Shown piece by piece: positions 22,619 to 31,089 of a stretch of DNA of 64,000 nt (position 1 is its first letter; each line of letters opens with the position of its first letter). A model generated the notes under the pieces. The model saw only the letters and a program-made list of their open reading frames with translations, was not told the origin of the DNA and did no database searches. The DNA is from an uncultured Rhodospirillaceae bacterium (GTDB lineage: Bacteria; Pseudomonadota; Alphaproteobacteria; Rhodospirillales; Magnetospirillaceae): NCBI GenBank assembly GCA_937887565.1, contig CALABS010000008.1, positions 62,001-126,000 of the forward strand, given 5' to 3'. Made by a program: the position numbers and the translations under genes.

Positions 22619-23262
22619 CATTCGGCCGCGTCCATGGCGAAGCCGAACATCACGTAGGCCGCGACGGCATTGAGCATGGCCCGGACGATGCCCATGGGCC
22701 GTGCGAGCACGAAGCCCGCCATGATGCCGATCGTCAGCGTCATCATCGCACCGGCCATCATCAGCGAGCGCAACAGCTGGAAGGCGTCCGTCCCCATGTG
22801 CCACAGGGCGATGGCAACCATGCCGGCCACCAGCACGCCGGAGCGCAGGGCGGGCTGCGCGATCGCCGGCAGGATGGCGGCGCCCATGCACTGGCGCCAG
22901 TTGGGCGCCGGCTGGGATCCGTGACTCCGCCAGCTGGTCCAGATCATCCTGGCGGGCACCACGACGTCGACATAGCAGGCGAGGACGGCAAGGAAGGTGG
23001 GGACGGCCGCCATGGCGAGCAGCAGCAGGTCGCGGATCGGCGCCGTCGGCGGCCCGGCCGGCTCCATGACGACAGGCGGCGGCAAGGCGGGTGCTTGGGG
23101 GCGCAGCGCCACCTGGCCGGATCCCGGGGTTGTCTGATCGAGCCAGGCCAGGATCTCGGGCAGAAACAGGCCGATGCCCACGGCCGCCACCAGCAGCACC
23201 GCGAAGAACACCTTCGGGTCACAGGTGGCAGGCGAACCGGTCTGGCGGTTGCGGTCGTCCAT
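22561..23262 (-). CDS. Membrane protein truncated by the Tn3 end
   Basis: 233 residues from ATG 23262, which overlaps the stop of the upstream gene and follows GGAAGGGG. Four predicted membrane helices (VFFAVLLVAAVGIGLFL, LLLLAMAAVPTFLAVLACY, GVLVAGMVAIALWHMG, TIGIMAGFVLA). The last ~20 residues (ESSQNRTLRNEART) are encoded by the Tn3 end that starts at 22618, so the native C-terminus was lost. Confidence 0.6.
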   Translation of the reverse strand: MDDRNRQTGSPATCDPKVFFAVLLVAAVGIGLFLPEILAWLDQTTPGSGQVALRPQAPALPPPVVMEPAGPPTAPIRDLLLLAMAAVPTFLAVLACYVDVVVPARMIWTSWRSHGSQPAPNWRQCMGAAILPAIAQPALRSGVLVAGMVAIALWHMGTDAFQLLRSLMMAGAMMTLTIGIMAGFVLARPMGIVRAMLNAVAAYVMFGFAMDAAEWGVIAESSQNRTLRNEART

Positions 23263-23435
23263 CAGCATCCCCTTCCATCGACCGCCGCCCAGCCGCGCGG
23301 GACGGTCAGGCGGCCGCCATTGTGCCCGATCCCGCGGACAAGGACGCGGAAATGGGTCATGGCCGAGAAACCTCGCGGTGCCGTCCGCTCCGCCTCGTCC
23401 ACGCACCAGTCCCAGAGCATTTCGTAGCCGTCCAT
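23262..23435 (-). CDS. Small hypothetical protein (57 aa)
   Basis: From ATG 23435; overlaps the next start by one base. DGYEMLWDWCVDEAE and SAMTHFRVLVRGIGHNGG are well-formed, with coding-like third positions. Too short for a family call. It lies in the coupled minus-strand series. Confidence 0.5.
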   Translation of the reverse strand: MDGYEMLWDWCVDEAERTAPRGFSAMTHFRVLVRGIGHNGGRLTVPRGWAAVDGRGC

Positions 23436-23440
23436 CGGCG

Positions 23441-23887
23441 TCACCTTTTTCCCTTGCGACCGGCCGAGGCGGCGCGTCTGGCGACTGAGCGCCGATATTC
23501 CGCCGTCCTCAAATACAGATCTCGGCCGAGGATCGTGAAAAGGGTGGCCGAAACTTGGATCAGCGCGGTGCTGAGCAGAAATCCGAAGGCTCCGATCGCC
23601 ATCCACAGGACACCACGAACAGCTCCCCCGCCCGTCAAGCGTTCCCAGGTCCACCCGGCATTCACCATGAGCGCGGCGGTGATCAGAATGCTGCAGCCAC
23701 TGACCGCGTTGACGATCCACCGGATGTGGTTGGGGTTGGTGATGCGATAGCGAGGGTCCGCCTTGTCGTCGGCGAGAACCGACCTCGGCAATGCGGTGAC
23801 GAACTCCGCTACCATCCCGATCGGCCGCATCAACAGGGAGCCGACGTCTCTGGCCACGATGGACCATTGGGCACGACAGGTCGTCAT
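23441..23887 (-). CDS. Membrane protein (148 aa)
   Basis: ATG 23887 follows GGAGGAG. Two predicted helices (WIVNAVSGCSILITAALMV and GVLWMAIGAFGFLLSTALI) and a strongly basic C-terminus (RRAASAGRKGKR) that should stay in the cytoplasm. No family recognised. Confidence 0.6.
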   Translation of the reverse strand: MTTCRAQWSIVARDVGSLLMRPIGMVAEFVTALPRSVLADDKADPRYRITNPNHIRWIVNAVSGCSILITAALMVNAGWTWERLTGGGAVRGVLWMAIGAFGFLLSTALIQVSATLFTILGRDLYLRTAEYRRSVARRAASAGRKGKR

Positions 23888-24234
23888 GGTTTCTCCTCCG
23901 CCCACGGCCGCTGCGCGGCGATGCGTTCGGCCTCGGCGTCATCGAGCCCACAATTGCCACCCTTCGCGATGGCACCCGTCTGGACCCCATAGACGTAGCC
24001 GAGGAAATGTCCCGAGAGCTCGGGGCGGCCGATCGCCCAATCCGTCCAACTGATGGCCTGGCAGGCCTCCGAATAGGCGCCAAAGGCCCCCATGATGGCG
24101 AGATCGCCCCAATGGGCGAGTTCCGGCAATGCCGATCGCAGCCAGTCGATATCGGCCTGGTCGTCCGGATGGATGTCCTCCGGCTTAGCGCCCGCCTTGG
24201 TCACCCAGACCAATTCATCGAACACGAAGGTCAT
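23884..24234 (-). CDS. Hypothetical acidic protein (116 aa)
   Basis: ATG 24234; its stop overlaps the start of the next gene. Acidic and soluble (KPEDIHPDDQADIDWLRSAL), with aromatic-rich middle (AISWTDWAIGRPELSGHFLG). No family recognised. Between two membrane-protein genes. Confidence 0.6.
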   Translation of the reverse strand: MTFVFDELVWVTKAGAKPEDIHPDDQADIDWLRSALPELAHWGDLAIMGAFGAYSEACQAISWTDWAIGRPELSGHFLGYVYGVQTGAIAKGGNCGLDDAEAERIAAQRPWAEEKP

Positions 24235-24244
24235 GGGCACTCCA

Positions 24245-25111
24245 TCACATCGACGCGGCCAGCAGGAACGGCGCCTGGTCGAGCGCCGGCTGGTATCCGT
24301 GGATTTCGCTAAAGGACCGCCAGTCCGCGGGCGTCGCTTCCTTGCTGTAGACCTCGCCTCTGGGCTGGATGGGCGCCCAGGACGGATCGCAGAACAGGCG
24401 ATAGTGCCAGACATCCCTGGCCTTGCCTTCGGGGCTGTAGGGGCGCTCGACCCAGCACCAGCGGGCATGGTCGCCGAAGAACCCCTGCGCTATCCGCTCC
24501 GCTTCCGCCTTCTCGAACGGCACCGGGATGGCGCCCGGCATGCCGAGGAAGCTGATGGACAGGTGCCAGCAGCGCTCATAATCGGGATTCTTCCACCACC
24601 CCGACGAATGATGCCCGGCATCACGGGTGAAGATGATCCCGGCACAGAGGTCCGGGCGGATCGCCAGCTGGTGCGCGCACTGCCGCATCAGTTCCATGCA
24701 CGCCGGCGTCGTCTTGCCGTTGTAGAGCCCGCGTAAGGCTCTGACCCGGGCGAAGGCGATCAACGGCCCCAGGGACCCGAAGAGGAATGGCGCACCCTGC
24801 ATGGCTCCCTCGCCCCTCACTTCACCGGCGTAAGCCCGGGCGGGCATTCGGCGGGTTCGCCCTCCTTGTAGGCGCTGCAGCGCCATCCAGCGAATGCCGA
24901 GGACGGCGATCCAGGTGCCGCCCACCAGCCCTAGGAAGAAGCCCGGGACCAGCCGCTCGTCGGAAAACCACAGCAGATGCTGGACCGTCGTCAGGGTGGC
25001 GGCGAGCACCAGGAACAAGCCCGGCAGGGCAAGGAGGAGGGTTGCCGCGTTCTTCCACCAGCGCAGCGGGGCGAGCGGCTCGACGGGCCCGGGTTCGAAC
25101 GTGGTCGCCAT
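24245..25111 (-). CDS. Membrane protein with large cytoplasmic or periplasmic domain (288 aa)
   Basis: Two N-terminal helices (NAATLLLALPGLFLVLAATL and LVPGFFLGLVGGTWIAVLG) followed by a ~200-residue soluble domain that contains AGHHSSGWWKNPDYERCWHL. This H-rich, Trp-rich stretch looks like a catalytic or binding core but matches no family I know. Part of the minus-strand series. Confidence 0.6.
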   Translation of the reverse strand: MATTFEPGPVEPLAPLRWWKNAATLLLALPGLFLVLAATLTTVQHLLWFSDERLVPGFFLGLVGGTWIAVLGIRWMALQRLQGGRTRRMPARAYAGEVRGEGAMQGAPFLFGSLGPLIAFARVRALRGLYNGKTTPACMELMRQCAHQLAIRPDLCAGIIFTRDAGHHSSGWWKNPDYERCWHLSISFLGMPGAIPVPFEKAEAERIAQGFFGDHARWCWVERPYSPEGKARDVWHYRLFCDPSWAPIQPRGEVYSKEATPADWRSFSEIHGYQPALDQAPFLLAASM

Positions 25112-25114
25112 GAC

Positions 25115-25639
25115 CTACCGTCCCTCCTCGATGCGCCCCAATTCCCTGGAGCAGGAGATCCGGGCCTCGACGAAGGCGGCGACGGCATCGAAATCGACCA
25201 CGGCCGGCCCTCCTTGAGGCCTCGTGACCCGGGCAATCTCGTGGATGGCCTGTACGTCCAGGCTTGTCTTACCGTCTCTCGCCCGCTGTTCTGCCAGCCG
25301 GCCGCAGGCGTCGGCCGCCTCCAGGGCCTTGGAAAGATTGGTCGGATCGAAAAGAGGCTCGGCGGCTTCGGGGGCGAACGCCATTGGCCAGTCGCGACGG
25401 GCGACGGGCAAGCCGGCAGCAGCATCGCACAGGGCCTTGATCCGCTCGAGGTTCGTCAGCGTCACCCGGTCGATCTTGACCAGCGCCGCCGTCTGCGACA
25501 CGCGGGCGCAGGCCTTCCTGGCCTCGCGGGCGGCGATGGTGACCTCGTCCGAGGTGATCGCCCATGCGGCCTCGGCCGATGGTGTGACGACACGGCAGGC
25601 CGCCGCCAGGATGGCGACAACGGCGAGTGCTTTCCTCAT
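25115..25639 (-). CDS. Secreted or lipoprotein-like protein (174 aa)
   Basis: Starts at ATG 25639; the signal peptide is KALAVVAILAAACRVVTPSA, with Ala-Cys in a weak lipobox context or cleavage after AEA. The mature part is helical with four cysteines (KACARVS, ALCDAAA, DACGRLA, ISCSREL), suggesting disulfide-tied helices. No family recognised. Confidence 0.6.
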   Translation of the reverse strand: MRKALAVVAILAAACRVVTPSAEAAWAITSDEVTIAAREARKACARVSQTAALVKIDRVTLTNLERIKALCDAAAGLPVARRDWPMAFAPEAAEPLFDPTNLSKALEAADACGRLAEQRARDGKTSLDVQAIHEIARVTRPQGGPAVVDFDAVAAFVEARISCSRELGRIEEGR

Positions 25640-25661
25640 TGGGCCGTCCTTTCGGCGTGGT

Positions 25662-25733
25662 TCCGATTGCGCTCCACGGGCCGGCGCCGAGGGACCATCC
25701 CCACCACCAGCCGCGATTGAACTCTGGGTGTCG
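25662..25733 (-). pseudogene. Fragment of the 31335-31493 gene
   Basis: From ATG 25733 the sequence AAKRHPEFNRGWWWGWSLG is nearly that of the intact gene at 31335-31493 (AERHPEFNRGWWWGWSLG), then diverges after about 24 codons into the upstream part of the 25115 gene. A partial duplication left behind by recombination between array units. Confidence 0.7.
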
Positions 25734-25748
25734 CTTAGCTGCCATCGT

Positions 25749-25937
25749 TCAGATACCGGCCCGAGCGATCTGACGCCCGGTGCTCTCGGGGTTGGAGACG
25801 GTCCAGAAGCCGTCTTCACCCTGGTCGGCGCCGAACACCTCGGCGATCCAGTCGGCAGCCTCGCGGGCACGATCGCGCGGCCACTTGCATTTCACCAGCT
25901 GGGTGAAAACCCTGTTCTTCCAGGAGTCGATGTCCAT
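25749..25937 (-). CDS. Small hypothetical protein (62 aa)
   Basis: ATG 25937 follows AGAAGGAGGG. Helical N-terminus (WKNRVFTQLVKCKWPRDRAR) and a short C-terminal part. The gene start is preceded by the second-array junction element (TAAACCGGACGCGCTACAGA). Confidence 0.55.
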   Translation of the reverse strand: MDIDSWKNRVFTQLVKCKWPRDRAREAADWIAEVFGADQGEDGFWTVSNPESTGRQIARAGI

Positions 25938-25969
25938 GCCGGCGGCCCTCCTTCTGTAGCGCGTCCGGT

Positions 25970-26323
25970 TTACGCGGCCGCGCTTTCGGTGATCTTACCG
26001 ATCTCCGTCAGAGCTTCGACCACGTCGGTCGCGTAGCCAGGCACCTTGCGATCGGCACGCTCGCGGCGCAGCTGGTGCGCCAGGGCGAAACCGGCATCGG
26101 ACATCTTGACCCAGTGGGTGTACTGCTTCCCCTTCACGCCACCGAGAAGGTGCGACGGGATGCGGTGCAATTCCGCGAGGCCCAGAACCTTGAACCGCTT
26201 GGCCGCTTCCATGTCCTCAGCATTCATGCGAATGCCCTCTGCGAGGCCGCTGGCGTCGACAGCACAGGATTCGAGATAGAGAAGCATGGACTTCTCGGCC
26301 TTGGTCATTTCACTCGGGTTCAT
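25970..26323 (-). CDS. Hypothetical protein, probable winged helix (117 aa)
   Basis: KAEKSMLLYLESCAVDASGL, then AAKRFKVLGLAELHRIP and SDAGFALAHQLRRE, resembles a winged-helix fold of small phage regulators. The C-terminal helix ends in AAA. Member of the second small-gene array; the stop is in GCGGCCGCGTAA. Confidence 0.6.
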   Translation of the reverse strand: MNPSEMTKAEKSMLLYLESCAVDASGLAEGIRMNAEDMEAAKRFKVLGLAELHRIPSHLLGGVKGKQYTHWVKMSDAGFALAHQLRRERADRKVPGYATDVVEALTEIGKITESAAA

Positions 26324-26346
26324 GTTTCGTGGCCCTCCCTTTGTGG

Positions 26347-26553
26347 CTACGCGGCCACGCTTTCGATTTCGACGGACTTGGGGTGGCAGCGTCCGATATG
26401 ACCGTCATCGAAGCGAACCCGGACATACTGGTCCTCGCGGCGTCGCCGCACGACACGCCCGCGCCGGCCGTCCTCGGTGAAGACGACCCGCTCGCCGCCC
26501 TTGAACTGGCACCCATAGGTGCGGTTCACGTAGTCGTACCCGGCCATGGACAT
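26347..26553 (-). CDS. Small KOW/SH3-like protein, copy 1
   Basis: 68 residues: FKGGERVVFTEDGRRGRVVR, then QYVRVRFDDGHIGRCHP. The alternating beta pattern with a G-x-G-R-V core looks like a KOW or SH3 barrel. The protein is identical to the product of 30877-31083. Ends in the GCGTAG junction. Confidence 0.65.
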   Translation of the reverse strand: MSMAGYDYVNRTYGCQFKGGERVVFTEDGRRGRVVRRRREDQYVRVRFDDGHIGRCHPKSVEIESVAA

Positions 26554-26559
26554 CCCCCC

Positions 26560-26793
26560 CTACGGCACCAGCCAGCCGAACTGGCGCACCACCTCGCGCG
26601 CTCGATCGGTGGCCACACGGCGATCTCCGACATCCCGGACATAGTCGTGACGGTCGAAGGTGTGCCGCAGGCCCATCCAGCCCGCGTACAGCGAACGCCA
26701 GGTGGTTCCGCGCTCACCCAGTCGCACCAACGTCTTGAGGCGCCGAAGGCCGCGCAGCGTCAAGCCGGTGTAGTTGTAGAGCAGCGATTCCAT
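26560..26793 (-). CDS. Small hypothetical protein (77 aa), copy 1
   Basis: From ATG 26793 after GGTGAGGAG. ESLLYNYTGLTLRGLRRLKT and WRSLYAGWMGLRHTFDRHDY are shared with the gene at 31090-31323, differing only by a few silent changes. Basic, aromatic-rich; function unknown. Confidence 0.6.
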   Translation of the reverse strand: MESLLYNYTGLTLRGLRRLKTLVRLGERGTTWRSLYAGWMGLRHTFDRHDYVRDVGDRRVATDRAREVVRQFGWLVP

Positions 26794-27131
26794 GCGCACT
26801 CCTCACCTTGTATCTTTCGTGGTATCTGCCGACGAAACCCGAGACCGCGCAGCCCATGCCTTGTTCGCTGGACGCCGGTACACAGCCCTCCGAGGGTAAA
26901 TCCGTCAGGGGCTTTAATGTCCTGCTCATCGCGAGGAGTGCGCTTCCGACCCTTCCGGGCGTGTCCTGTCTGGAAATTCTCCACAACCGCATTCGTTTTC
27001 ACCCAGCAGTCAGCGTGCCAATCGTCCCCCCGCCGAAGTTGGCCCGGAATGATCTCGTGACCGCAGCTACGGCACAGGTACACCGTCGGCTCGGCCGGGA
27101 GGTCATCCATGGTGGTGGCGGGCGTGGTCAT
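26760..27131 (-). CDS. Zinc-finger protein (123 aa)
   Basis: CRSCGHEIIPGQLRRGDDW then HADCW is a CxxC...HxxC site typical of small phage zinc-ribbon proteins. A basic linker follows (ARKGRKRTPRDEQDIKAP). The last residues overlap the next gene, so the true stop position is uncertain. Confidence 0.6.
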   Translation of the reverse strand: MTTPATTMDDLPAEPTVYLCRSCGHEIIPGQLRRGDDWHADCWVKTNAVVENFQTGHARKGRKRTPRDEQDIKAPDGFTLGGLCTGVQRTRHGLRGLGFRRQIPRKIQGEECAWNRCSTTTPA

Positions 27132-27140
27132 CTGGGGCTC

Positions 27141-27389
27141 CTATTGGGTCTCTATTGCCGGAAGGGCGGCAATCGCGGCTTCGAGGGAGCCAAACGACCA
27201 GACCGCACCGGGACGGCCGGTGTAGTGAGACTTCCGCACGAAACCTCCGCGGCCATCATCCTTGCCGGTGCTGGCGATGTAACTCTCCCGGCCACCACGG
27301 CCATGACGGCGATACACGGTAGCGCCATCCAAGCGGCGCCACTGGTTCGTGTCGCATTTGGACCAACCTTCGGGGAGCCGTTCTGCCAT
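27141..27389 (-). CDS. Small hypothetical protein (82 aa)
   Basis: SKCDTNQWRRLDGATVYRRH, then GGFVRKSHYTGRPGAVWSF. Soluble, basic and aromatic, beta-prone. Family unknown; it resembles other small array proteins in being compact and GC3-rich. ATG 27389 follows GACGAGGCTCC. Confidence 0.55.
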   Translation of the reverse strand: MAERLPEGWSKCDTNQWRRLDGATVYRRHGRGGRESYIASTGKDDGRGGFVRKSHYTGRPGAVWSFGSLEAAIAALPAIETQ

Positions 27390-27416
27390 TGGAGCCTCGT
27401 CTTGTATCCGTTTGGG

Positions 27417-27887
27417 TTAGGCGGGTACGCTGGCGGCGGCCTGCTCGACGCCATCGCCGGGATAGGTAACGGTCAATTGCGGCCCGGTAAGGTTGGCGGC
27501 CCGCTCGATGACCAGATAGATCACCGACTTGATGTCGTCCGGCATCGCGCCGCCCATCATCTCTTCGATCTGCTGGACGGACTTCTCAGCGATTTCGCCG
27601 GCACCTTCATGGAAGGCTTGTTCACGGGAGAACCCGACGGGGCGCAGCCCAATCTGGTCAAGAGCGGCGGCCAGGCGACGATCCAGTTCCGCCGCCAACA
27701 GATCGCGGCTGTCGGCACAGCAGTCGCCTTCGGCTACCCCGTTGTACTCGCTGTCATCGCAGCGATCGATAATGGCCTGATAGTCGGCGATGCCCTGCCG
27801 GAGTTCGTCGACGGTCCAGACATTCAGATCGTCCGACTTGTCGATGAAGCGACGGCTACCCTCGAGGTTGAAAATCGTGTTCGCCAT
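27417..27887 (-). CDS. Hypothetical acidic protein (156 aa)
   Basis: Acidic and helical (WTVDELRQGIADYQAIIDRC, then IAEKSVQQIEEMMGGAMPDD). Two close cysteines (DCCADSRD) may bind metal. Predicted cytoplasmic. Family unknown. The stop is within the TAACCCAAACGGATACAAGAC junction. Confidence 0.6.
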   Translation of the reverse strand: MANTIFNLEGSRRFIDKSDDLNVWTVDELRQGIADYQAIIDRCDDSEYNGVAEGDCCADSRDLLAAELDRRLAAALDQIGLRPVGFSREQAFHEGAGEIAEKSVQQIEEMMGGAMPDDIKSVIYLVIERAANLTGPQLTVTYPGDGVEQAAASVPA

Positions 27888-27910
27888 TGCTCAGATTCCT
27901 CCCCTTGAAC

Positions 27911-28153
27911 CTAATTGGTGGCCGCCCCGGCGGCAGCCGGGTAGACGGTGCCGTCGACCACCACGGTGTCGTAGTCAATTTCGGGGGCTTTGTCGGGGTG
28001 GTGCTTCCGGCCGAACTCCCAATCGTCCATTACCTGCTGGGCGGCCAGTTCGTGAACTGCCCGGATGTCACCGAGAGGGCGAATGCCGACGTCCACCCGT
28101 TTGACGAACACTTCGACGTCGCCTTTGCGAAAACTCACAGTGACAATCGACAT
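27911..28153 (-). CDS. Small hypothetical protein (80 aa)
   Basis: Start ATG 28153 chosen for its ribosome-binding position; SIVTVSFRKGDVEVFVKRVD is a beta-hairpin, followed by HELAAQQVMDDWEFGRK. Soluble. Family unknown. The junction TAACCCGAACGCGCTACAGA lies just upstream of its start. Confidence 0.55.
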   Translation of the reverse strand: MSIVTVSFRKGDVEVFVKRVDVGIRPLGDIRAVHELAAQQVMDDWEFGRKHHPDKAPEIDYDTVVVDGTVYPAAAGAATN

Positions 28154-28188
28154 CGCCTCTAATCCTCGCCGTCTGTAGCGCGTTCGGG

Positions 28189-28569
28189 TTAGCGACCCGG
28201 GTGAAGCGCCTTCTGGCGCCGAACATGCCGCCGCCAACCCTTGGAGCGACGACGGATGTCGTTGCGGAACATCTCCAGGGCGTCGGGCGGCGTGTTGTGG
28301 TGAATGGTCACCATGATACCGCCGCGGCCGGGTTCGATGTCGACGGCGGTCGGCGTAACCGCCAAGTGATCGAACTCGTCGCTCATCGCCCGCTTCGCCT
28401 GTTCGGAGGGCGACGGCACCGAGTCCAGAGCTTCCGCGAACGTCGCCGCAGTCGGCGCAGTCTTCCCAGTGCGGAAGGCGGCCATGAACCCGGCATCCTT
28501 CGCCTGTCCCGCAATCTCTTCCACGAGTCCGGGTGGGGCGTAGGGAACCTGATCGAGTTCAGTCGGCAT
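28189..28569 (-). CDS. Hypothetical protein (126 aa)
   Basis: ATG 28569 after GAGGGAGGG. Helical with a basic end (RRRSKGWRRHVRRQKALHPG) that would suit nucleic-acid binding. Family unknown. Part of the minus-strand array. Confidence 0.55.
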   Translation of the reverse strand: MPTELDQVPYAPPGLVEEIAGQAKDAGFMAAFRTGKTAPTAATFAEALDSVPSPSEQAKRAMSDEFDHLAVTPTAVDIEPGRGGIMVTIHHNTPPDALEMFRNDIRRRSKGWRRHVRRQKALHPGR

Positions 28570-28585
28570 GTTCTTGGCCCTCCCT

Positions 28586-28996
28586 CTAAAGCTTCGCGCC
28601 GGTGGCATTCTCGTGGCCCGCGATCATGCCCTGCACGAAGACGGACCGCATGGCCTCCACGAACGCTTTTTCTGCTTCGCGGCGGCGGTTGTCGGCGGCG
28701 AACTCCGCCGCCCATGCGTGAGCCTGAAGCCAAGCTTCCCGTTCGTTGAACGAAACCAGCCCAGCAGGTCCCGGCTCACTGATCAGCTTTCGCTCGGGCA
28801 GCGCCATCTGGACATCGGCAAGATCCTGTTCGGCCTTGCTCAATTCCTCGGTCAACGCCTGGTCCAGGATGCTGCTAAGCGCACCATTTTTGCCGTTGAA
28901 CACGGCTTCGACAGCGCCATCCCAGGCACCGGGACCATTCTTCCGGTCCACACGGAGCTTGGCGAGCGCAATCACATCGGGCCGACGTTGGTACAT
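28586..28996 (-). CDS. Hypothetical helical protein (136 aa)
   Basis: Largely helical (LTEELSKAEQDLADVQMALP, then WAAEFAADNRRREAEKAFVE), coiled-coil-prone. Soluble, family unknown. GGGAGGACTC precedes ATG 28996; the junction TAACACAAAGGGAGG is shared with two other array genes. Confidence 0.6.
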   Translation of the reverse strand: MYQRRPDVIALAKLRVDRKNGPGAWDGAVEAVFNGKNGALSSILDQALTEELSKAEQDLADVQMALPERKLISEPGPAGLVSFNEREAWLQAHAWAAEFAADNRRREAEKAFVEAMRSVFVQGMIAGHENATGAKL

Positions 28997-29018
28997 GGTG
29001 TTGAGTCCTCCCTTTGTG

Positions 29019-29714
29019 TTATGCGGCCAGCCGCCCCTTGGACCTCAACGCGGCCAAGTCTGTACCGGACATGTATTCCGTAAAAACGTCTGGGCAGACG
29101 TTGCAATGCCAGTTGACGAAGTAGAAGCCTTCGCTGTGGTCGGCACCCCAATCGAAAAGCGTGCCGCCGCAGGAGGGGCAGGGCCGGGTTGCCCGGCGGT
29201 CGAACGTATCGCGGTCGTTCTGCTCGACCGAGTAGTTGATCGGGCGCGCCGCATCGGACCTGGCATGCCGGATCAGCACGTTCAGTTCTGGATCGGGAAT
29301 CTCGCCACCCAAGGCGGCCTGCACGATAGCGAGGCACCGATGGGGGTAGTCCGACCAATGATCCCAGATGCGATTTGCCGCCCTGATTCCGAAGCCATTC
29401 CGCATCAGAACCTCATTGGCCCAAGCCTTGGCATCATGCCAGGCATACCGGATGCCCGTGGAGTTCCCGCCGCGAGCCACGCGGTATGTCTCGCCGCAGC
29501 AGGAGAGCGAGCGCCCGGGCCCAAATGACGGGACATAGCGGCCCAAGGGATGTGATGCGCAAATCCGTGCGCCAGCCTCGACACGCACCCGACAGATTTG
29601 CGCCCAGGTACGGCCGCGATAACTGTGCTTGAAATCCGCACGGATAGCCGCTTCCAGTTCGTCTGCCGTTGCCGCGTTGCGCATCCCGTCGAGATAGTCC
29701 TGCAGCGTCATCAT
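29019..29714 (-). CDS. Hypothetical protein with C-terminal zinc ribbon (231 aa)
   Basis: N-terminal helices, then a globular middle (YVPSFGPGRSLSCCGETYR). Towards the end CPSCGGTLFDWG, then NWHCNVCPDVF give a CxxC-CxxC zinc knuckle. May bind nucleic acid. Family unknown. Largest gene of the second array. Ends in LRSKGRLAA*. Confidence 0.6.
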   Translation of the reverse strand: MMTLQDYLDGMRNAATADELEAAIRADFKHSYRGRTWAQICRVRVEAGARICASHPLGRYVPSFGPGRSLSCCGETYRVARGGNSTGIRYAWHDAKAWANEVLMRNGFGIRAANRIWDHWSDYPHRCLAIVQAALGGEIPDPELNVLIRHARSDAARPINYSVEQNDRDTFDRRATRPCPSCGGTLFDWGADHSEGFYFVNWHCNVCPDVFTEYMSGTDLAALRSKGRLAA

Positions 29715-29735
29715 CCCCGCTCCTGTTGTAGCTCG

Positions 29736-30068
29736 TCAGGCAATGCCGACGGTGATGATCCGGAGATCGTCGAAATGCGTGACCAAGGTGAGGATGACCA
29801 GCAGCCCACCCATCACTATCGCTTGGGGCACCCTCTCTGTGGCCACCAGGAGACCGATGACCACGGTGATGAACCCGACCCTCATCAGGGTGGCGGCTAC
29901 CGCAAGCCAGAATTCTTGATTCGGCGGCGCGACATAGCCACGCGCAATCGCATCCTGGTAGACCAGGATGTCCTGGCAATACGACAGCCAGACCATGAGT
30001 GCCGCAGCCAACAGCAGACCGCCTATAAACAGCGGAAGGTGTCCGCGATGCTGTGTTTTGGCAGTCAT
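29736..30068 (-). CDS. Three-segment membrane protein (110 aa)
   Basis: Hydrophobic segments LPLFIGGLLLAAALMVWLS, FWLAVAATLMRVGFITVVI and AIVMGGLLVILTLVTHF. Start ATG 30068. Probably an inner-membrane protein of unknown role. The downstream junction TGACGAGCTACAACAGGAG is a variant of the array element. Confidence 0.6.
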   Translation of the reverse strand: MTAKTQHRGHLPLFIGGLLLAAALMVWLSYCQDILVYQDAIARGYVAPPNQEFWLAVAATLMRVGFITVVIGLLVATERVPQAIVMGGLLVILTLVTHFDDLRIITVGIA

Positions 30069-30075
30069 GCCATGC

Positions 30076-30668
30076 TCACTTCGCATCTTTAGAGGTGGCG
30101 GCCGTGTCGATAGCGGCATGGACGATCTCGCGCACGCGGACGGCTTCCGCCTCGGGGTCGCCCCCTTCGGCCCGTACCTCCGCCAGCGCCTCAGTATCGG
30201 ACATGGCCAGCAAGCGGGCGAGGCGGGCTTCGATCTCCGCGTCCAGCCGCTTGGCGTCTTCCATGGTGGCCGGAACCAGGACTCCATCAGCCAAACGGAA
30301 CCACTCCGGCTTTTCCGACCACGCGTAGCAGGTGACGTGGTGGTCGCCGGGGTCGGGATCGTTTTCCAGCATCCAGGTGGCGAAACTGTCGATGTCCAGG
30401 GACATGGACTCGATGTTGCCGATCTCCATGATGTGGACCGAGGCCCCCGCGATGGGGCCGGGCATGGGCGATGACATGACCCAGGTGCCGTCCGGCCGGA
30501 CGGGGCGCCTTCGGCCAGGGGAACGGGATCGCCCTCACCGTCCAACCACTCACAGCCAGCGAGGGCGTACACGCCATCACCCGGCAGACGGACCAGCCAG
30601 TCTTGAGGAGAGGGCCGGCCGGGCGGCGTCACCTCGTCCATATAGTCCCTCGGCACCCATTCCTTCAT
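30076..30668 (-). pseudogene. Hypothetical protein with a one-base frameshift
   Basis: ATG 30668 opens KEWVPRDYMDEVTPPG ... GCEWLDGEGDPVPLAEG. The frame then changes near 30505 and continues as RPDGTWVMSSPMPGPIAG, EIGNIESMSLDIDSFATW, down to the stop at 30076. The join falls in a CCCC run where one more C would restore the frame. A product from ATG 30477 alone is possible, but the combined protein reads naturally. Confidence 0.6.
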
Positions 30669-30680
30669 GATTCAAGCCTC

Positions 30681-30854
30681 TCACTTTCGATCCCGCAGCC
30701 AGGCCAGACCCGAGAGGGTCAAGGCAAAGGCGACGATGTTACCAGCCAGACGCATCTCCTGGCTGGCGGACACGCCGAAGAAGGCGACCGCCAGTGCCGA
30801 GAGGGCGGACCAGGCCAAGACCACCAACCAGATCGTTTTGACCGGAACGGTCAT
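30681..30854 (-). CDS. Two-segment small membrane protein (57 aa)
   Basis: From ATG 30854: TIWLVVLAWSALSALAVAFF and NIVAFALTLSGLAWL are two membrane helices, with a charged tail (RDRK). It sits directly downstream of copy 2 of the duplicated gene pair. Too short for a family. Confidence 0.55.
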   Translation of the reverse strand: MTVPVKTIWLVVLAWSALSALAVAFFGVSASQEMRLAGNIVAFALTLSGLAWLRDRK

Positions 30855-30876
30855 GCTTGCACTCCTCCCTTTGTGG

Positions 30877-31083
30877 CTACGCGGCCACGCTTTCGATTTC
30901 GACGGACTTGGGGTGGCAGCGTCCGATATGACCGTCATCGAAGCGAACCCGGACATACTGGTCCTCGCGGCGTCGCCGCACGACACGCCCGCGCCGGCCG
31001 TCCTCGGTGAAGACGACCCGCTCGCCGCCCTTGAACTGGCACCCATAGGTGCGGTTCACGTAGTCGTACCCGGCCATGGACAT
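30877..31083 (-). CDS. Small KOW/SH3-like protein, copy 2
   Basis: Identical protein to 26347-26553. Beta-barrel pattern with GGERVVFTEDGRRGRVVR and QYVRVRFDDG. Two exact copies inside one array suggest recent duplication by recombination. Confidence 0.65.
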   Translation of the reverse strand: MSMAGYDYVNRTYGCQFKGGERVVFTEDGRRGRVVRRRREDQYVRVRFDDGHIGRCHPKSVEIESVAA

Positions 31084-31089
31084 CCCCCC

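Larger units (their letters stand above)
26337..26801 (-). repeat. Direct duplication, about 0.46 kb (partner 30866-31330)
   Basis: Holds the KOW-like gene and the 77-residue gene together with their junctions. The partner at 30866-31330 is nearly identical; visible differences are a few single bases (for example near 26705 and 31235). Boundaries coincide with junction elements. Confidence 0.85.

Noticed and set aside
30500..30510. Programmed ribosomal frameshift in the 30076-30668 gene
   Set aside because: There is no slippery heptamer or stimulatory structure; a simple one-base indel explains it better.
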